Shown here: piece by piece, positions 35,323 to 38,191 of the stretch | How the letters are laid out: the number at the start of each line of letters is the position of its first letter | How positions within the stretch are numbered: the first letter of the stretch is position 1 | Assembly: GCA_021791715.1 (NCBI GenBank) | Contig: JAJYWB010000061.1 | Location: forward strand, 1-38,191 | Direction: 5' to 3' | DNA length: 38,191 nt | Source: Planctomycetota bacterium | GTDB taxonomy: Bacteria; Planctomycetota; Planctomycetia; Isosphaerales; Isosphaeraceae | Position numbers and translations under genes: made by a program | The notes under the pieces: generated by a model | Told to the model about the DNA's origin: nothing | The model's database searches: none | The model's input: the letters and a program-made list of their open reading frames with translations, nothing else

Positions 35323-35396
35323 GTAGAGTCGAGATCGGGCGCGATTGTTTAGTTTTGCATAGCAGTTTCTGGCTCTTTCGAATGAAAGTCCCTTAG
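35323..35396 (+). repeat. 74-bp imperfect direct repeat, right copy
   Basis: Partner of 31116-31189 in the same orientation, with no gap in the alignment. Just beyond it, host-like composition resumes, and the nuclease gene at 35491 follows within 95 bp. No domain V or maturase sequence accompanies this copy. Confidence 0.75.
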
Positions 35397-35490
35397 CTCC
35401 CTTACACGCCGCTCGGCGAAACGACCGAACGCTAGAACGGCGGTTCATTCGCATCGAATTCCATTCACTTTCTAATACCGGAGGTTCCTC

Positions 35491-36462
35491 GTGGCGAAAA
35501 AGTACGACGTCGTGATGAAAGAACTGGTCGAACGCGATCCCGCGGCGTGGCTTGCGTTACTTGATATCGAAACCGACGGGCCGATCGGGATCGTCAACAC
35601 CGATCTCTCGACGATCACCTCCGAGGCCGACAAGATCCTCCTCGTCGAATCGTCGGAACCGCATCTCGTTCATATGGAATTTCAATCAACCCGCGATTTA
35701 GAGCTCGCCGAGCGCTTGCTCAGATACAACGTGAACATCGGCTACGCGCACAAACGATACGTTCAAAGCTACGCGATCCTCTTGCATAAGAGGGCCGATT
35801 TCAAGGAACTGACGGGAATCCTCGATCAGAAGATCAAAGGAAAACGTGTGATCACGTTTGAGTACGAGGTGATTCGCGCGTGGAAGTTGCCGGTCGAGCC
35901 TCTTTTGACCGGCGACATCTGGGTGATGCCGCTCGCTCCGTTGGCGAACGCTCCCGAAAACCGGGTATCGGAGATTGTTCGCCGCGTTGATTCGCGACTT
36001 TCGAGCGAGACCGAGCCGTCGACTGCGCGTATAATCATGGAGATGACGCTCGTTTTGGCGGGCCTTCGGTTGGGCAAAGAGACGATCCAACATTTTCGAG
36101 AGAGTCTTAAATCGATGACCACGTTGAAAGAATCGTCGTATTATCAAATCGTTCACGGCGAGGGGCTCGAGGAGGGTCTCGAGAAGGGCCTCAAGGAGGG
36201 TCTCGAGAAGGGTCTCGAGAAGGGCCTCGAGAAGGGCCTCAAGGAGGGGCTTGAGAAGGGGCTCGAGAAGGGAAAGATCGCGGGGGCGCGAACGATCTTG
36301 TTCCGTCTCGGCGAGGTTCGATTCGGCAAGCCGAACAAAACGATCCGCGCCGTGATCGAAGCGATCGACGAACTCGATCGGCTCGAGAAAATGACCGAAC
36401 GGATTCTGACCGCGAAAGGTTGGCGGGAATTGATCGATCAATCCAAGTCGGATCGGATTTAA
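35491..36462 (+). CDS. Rpn/PD-(D/E)XK nuclease family protein (transposase-like)
   Basis: A 323-aa protein of the recombination-promoting nuclease/YhgA-like group. The candidate active site lies in EADKILLVESSEPHLVHMEF followed by Gln (Asp in EAD, then E-F-Q). These enzymes nick or cut DNA and are often multicopy in planctomycete and cyanobacterial genomes. GTG is the start, with GGAGG 6 nt upstream. Residues about 223-262 are ten or so copies of a four-residue unit (E/K-E/K-G-L), encoded by 12-bp tandem repeats that would form a charged helical spacer. Codon use resembles the core genes, unlike the island to the left. An 11-copy repeat array follows directly. Confidence 0.8.
   Translation: MAKKYDVVMKELVERDPAAWLALLDIETDGPIGIVNTDLSTITSEADKILLVESSEPHLVHMEFQSTRDLELAERLLRYNVNIGYAHKRYVQSYAILLHKRADFKELTGILDQKIKGKRVITFEYEVIRAWKLPVEPLLTGDIWVMPLAPLANAPENRVSEIVRRVDSRLSSETEPSTARIIMEMTLVLAGLRLGKETIQHFRESLKSMTTLKESSYYQIVHGEGLEEGLEKGLKEGLEKGLEKGLEKGLKEGLEKGLEKGKIAGARTILFRLGEVRFGKPNKTIRAVIEAIDELDRLEKMTERILTAKGWRELIDQSKSDRI
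36160..36273 (+). repeat. 12-bp tandem repeat inside the nuclease gene
   Basis: Units of the type GAGAAGGGCCTC, with GAGGGTCTC and AAGGAGGG variants, repeat in frame about nine times. They encode a Glu/Lys-Gly-Leu helical linker. The near-identity of neighbouring units indicates recent slippage; gain or loss of units keeps the frame. Confidence 0.85.
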
Positions 36463-36515
36463 CATTCATCCGACGAAATCGTGATGCCGACCCCGTCCGG
36501 CAGATCGAACCCTTT

Positions 36516-37198
36516 GGGAGGGCGAACCTCCTGGTGAGCCGGCATGTTTTTATTTGAGATATCGAACCCGAAATCGCGATGTCGAACCCGTCCGGCAGAT
36601 CGAACCCGTTTGGGAGGGCGAACCTCCTGGTGAGCCGGCATATTTTTATTTCTGAGGTCGAACCCGTTTGGGAGGGCGAACCTCCTGGTGAGCCGGCATG
36701 TTTTTATTTTTGAGAGCTATCCCGTCCGGGAGGGCGTACCTCCTGGTGAGCCGGCATGTTTTCATTTTTGAGGGCGAACCCTTTGGGAGGGCGAACCTCC
36801 TGGTGAGCCGGCATGTTTTTATTTTTGAGGGCGAACCCGTCCCGGAGGGCGAACCTCCTGGTGAGCCGGCATGTATTCATTTTTGATGGCGAACCCTTTG
36901 GGAGGGCGAACCTCCTGGTGAGCCGGCATGTATTCATTTTTGAGGTCGAACCCGTTTGGGAGGGCGAACCTCCTGGTGAGCCGGCATAATTTTATTTGAG
37001 ATATCGAACCCGAAATCGCGATGTCGAACCCGTCCGGCAGATCGAACCCGTTTGGGAGGGCGAACCTCCTGGTGAGCCGGCATGTTTTTATTTTTGAGGG
37101 CGAACCCTTTGGGAGGGCGAACCTCCTGGTGAGCCGGCATGTTTTCATTTTTGATGGCGATCCCGTCCGGGAGGGCGAACCTCCTGGTGAGCCGGCAT
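36516..37198 (+). repeat. Array of eleven direct copies of the dispersed repeat
   Basis: Thirty-bp cores (starting gggagggcga, ending gagccggcat) begin at 36516, 36612, 36670, 36728, 36785, 36843, 36900, 36958, 37054, 37111 and 37169. The period is 57 or 58 bp, except for two 96-bp steps (36516 to 36612 and 36958 to 37054). Those two carry nearly identical extra sequence, gagatatcgaacccgaaatc and onward. Spacers are variants of tgtttttatttttgagggcg plus aacccgttt. The core can form a GGAGG/CCTCC hairpin with a GCGAA loop. Open frames across it on both strands are by-products of the repeat. Confidence 0.9.
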
Positions 37199-37752
37199 GT
37201 ATTCATTTGAGACGGGAAATCCGAATTCGGAATCGACGTATCATGAATAATATTATTCTAAAAAAATAAAATATGACTGAAAATGGCTCACCAGGAGGTT
37301 CGCCCTCCCAGATTGAGTCGCCCTCCCAGATTGGGCCGCTCTCCCAGATTGAGTCGCCTTCCCGGTTTCGCCGGCCTTCATATCCGACCGAATACGCGGT
37401 TTACTTTCCGGATATCCTCGAATTCAACCCCTCATCCGTCGCTCCGCGACGACTTCTCCCAAAGGGAGAAGTGAACGAGCCGAATTCCCAACGCCGATAC
37501 GGCGGAAATCCAAAATCTCCACCAAGTTCGTTCGCTCTCGCAATTTTTATCACACGCTATTGACAATCGCTCCCGGATATCATAGATTCAATGTATTGAA
37601 AACATCGGCCGGCCGATTCGACCTGAATCAATCGAATCGATTTCGTTTGAACGCGCCAAAACGACCGCAAATTGTCTTAACACAACAAAACTGAACCGTT
37701 TTACCAACAAACTCGATAAAAACCGAAACCTTAACACGAAAGATGAAGCATC
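37199..37752. other. Intergenic region with an inverted repeat copy and degenerate short repeats
   Basis: One inverted 25-bp repeat copy lies at 37285-37309. It is followed to about 37370 by four degenerate units of cagattgagtcgccctcc type. Beyond that (37370-37752) no gene or structure is evident. The AT-richer stretch at 37660-37750 probably holds the promoter of the last gene. Confidence 0.6.
37285..37309 (-). repeat. Inverted single copy of the dispersed 25-bp repeat
   Basis: Identical to 41-65 and 307-331 and reverse complementary to the array cores. As at 41 and 307, this orientation is followed by ccctccca-type degenerate units, so the flank is part of the element. Confidence 0.8.
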
Positions 37753-38191
37753 ATGAAAACCGCACAATCCGTCCGTTTCGACAATGCGCTCACCAACTCT
37801 CCCGCGGACGATCCCAAGGATCGAGATTCCTCGGCTTCGGCGGTTCAAAACCCGCTCGAAAACCCCCTTTTCTCGACCGATCCCGTGATCGCGGGGTTTG
37901 AAACGCTCGAAGAATGGATCACGCACCGCGATACCGTCGTTCAAGGTTTGAATCCCGTCGGTAAACTCGAAACGCTTCACGCAGAACGCGCCGCGATGTA
38001 TTTGTGGCGGCTCGATCGCGTGATCCGGTTCGAAGTCGTCGCGACGCAATTCGATCACGACGAGGTTTTCGCCGAGTTCATCGTCGCGCTCGACAACAAA
38101 GACATCCCACGCGACCGCTCCGAGGCTGCGACGGTTGAAAAAGTTCGCAAGCCGCTCCGCGATTATCTTGATGAATATCAGCAAATAGGAG
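37753..38191 (+). CDS. Conserved hypothetical protein, partial (runs off the right edge)
   Basis: From the ATG at 37753 the frame is open for 146 codons to the window end. The protein starts MKTAQSVRFDNALTNSPADD. The stretch FETLEEWITHRDTVVQGLNP, then VGKLETLHAERAAMYLWRLD and RVIRFEVVA, follows the pattern of a family common in planctomycetes, with a -L-P-G-LE-L-AERIA---WRLRR--R-E signature. Its function is unknown to me. The N-terminal part that usually carries a Lys/Gly-rich motif is replaced by a Ser/Asp-rich stretch. The opposite-strand frame at 37588-38184 is its shadow. The ribosome-binding site is weak. Confidence 0.7.
   Translation, partial: MKTAQSVRFDNALTNSPADDPKDRDSSASAVQNPLENPLFSTDPVIAGFETLEEWITHRDTVVQGLNPVGKLETLHAERAAMYLWRLDRVIRFEVVATQFDHDEVFAEFIVALDNKDIPRDRSEAATVEKVRKPLRDYLDEYQQIG

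Noticed and set aside
36516..37198. CRISPR array
   Set aside because: The 30-bp cores are evenly spaced, but the spacers are variants of one another, two are nearly identical 66-bp blocks, some cores vary, and no cas genes are present.
36698..37206. Repetitive open reading frames on both strands of the array
   Set aside because: They arise because the repeat has few stops; they have no ribosome-binding sites, and both strands are open at once.
37588..38184. Minus-strand frame of 198 codons
   Set aside because: It overlaps the plus-strand partial gene, which has a family-like pattern and normal codon use; the minus frame has neither.

Overview
The window looks like a chromosomal segment of a planctomycete (Planctomycetota, perhaps Isosphaeraceae/Gemmataceae-like). 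The grounds are a Cys-type sulfatase, Tat-exported dioxygenase and glycosidase genes, a tandem-duplicated RND adaptor, a membrane-anchored DegP, large gaps with short GC-rich dispersed repeats, and strong tcg/cga/gatc bias in the core genes. The lineage call is inference from gene content and style; no marker gene is present.

Layout. 1-437: intergenic DNA with a small inverted-repeat element and further copies of a dispersed 25-bp repeat. 438-10889 (minus): a regulated efflux operon read as TetR repressor, double-unit membrane fusion protein, RND permease 1, RND permease 2. A perfect 18-bp palindrome lies next to a sigma70-like promoter ahead of tetR. 11032-13593 (minus): sulfatase and a secreted protein of unknown function. 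13786-13859 (minus): tRNA-Arg(CCG). 14187-15306: a small conserved-looking protein and an XRE regulator. 15584-17325 (plus): an ABC-2 exporter (ATPase and permease). 17489-25957 (minus): intradiol-dioxygenase-like protein, GH116 glycosidase with an inserted lectin-like module, malic enzyme, and a serine hydrolase/VanX-like dipeptidase fusion. 26215-27741 (plus): DegP/HtrA protease. 27877-28125 (minus): a small cationic amphipathic protein with a structured leader and its own terminator.

28.2-35.4 kb is an accessory island whose codon usage and base composition look different by eye. It holds a DUF4403-like protein and a multi-pass membrane protein (plus). It then holds a degenerate 3' end of a group II intron (maturase C-terminus and domain V). 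After that comes a complete, translationally coupled three-gene operon (minus): a nucleosidase-like effector, a 78-aa middle component and a DUF2326-type ABC ATPase. This matches the ABC three-component (ABC-3C) conflict systems, known mainly from comparative genomics. A 74-bp imperfect direct repeat brackets the operon (31116-31189 and 35323-35396), as if the cassette moved or recombined as a unit. It is the most interesting part of the window.

35491-38191: an Rpn/PD-(D/E)XK-like nuclease gene with a 12-bp internal tandem repeat, an 11-copy array of the dispersed repeat (57/58-bp period with two 96-bp expansions), and the start of a conserved hypothetical gene that runs off the right edge.

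In function, the left part is export and detoxification (TetR-RND, ABC-2), the middle is periplasmic polymer and aromatic processing with wall-peptide hydrolysis and protein quality control, and the right part is defence and mobile DNA.
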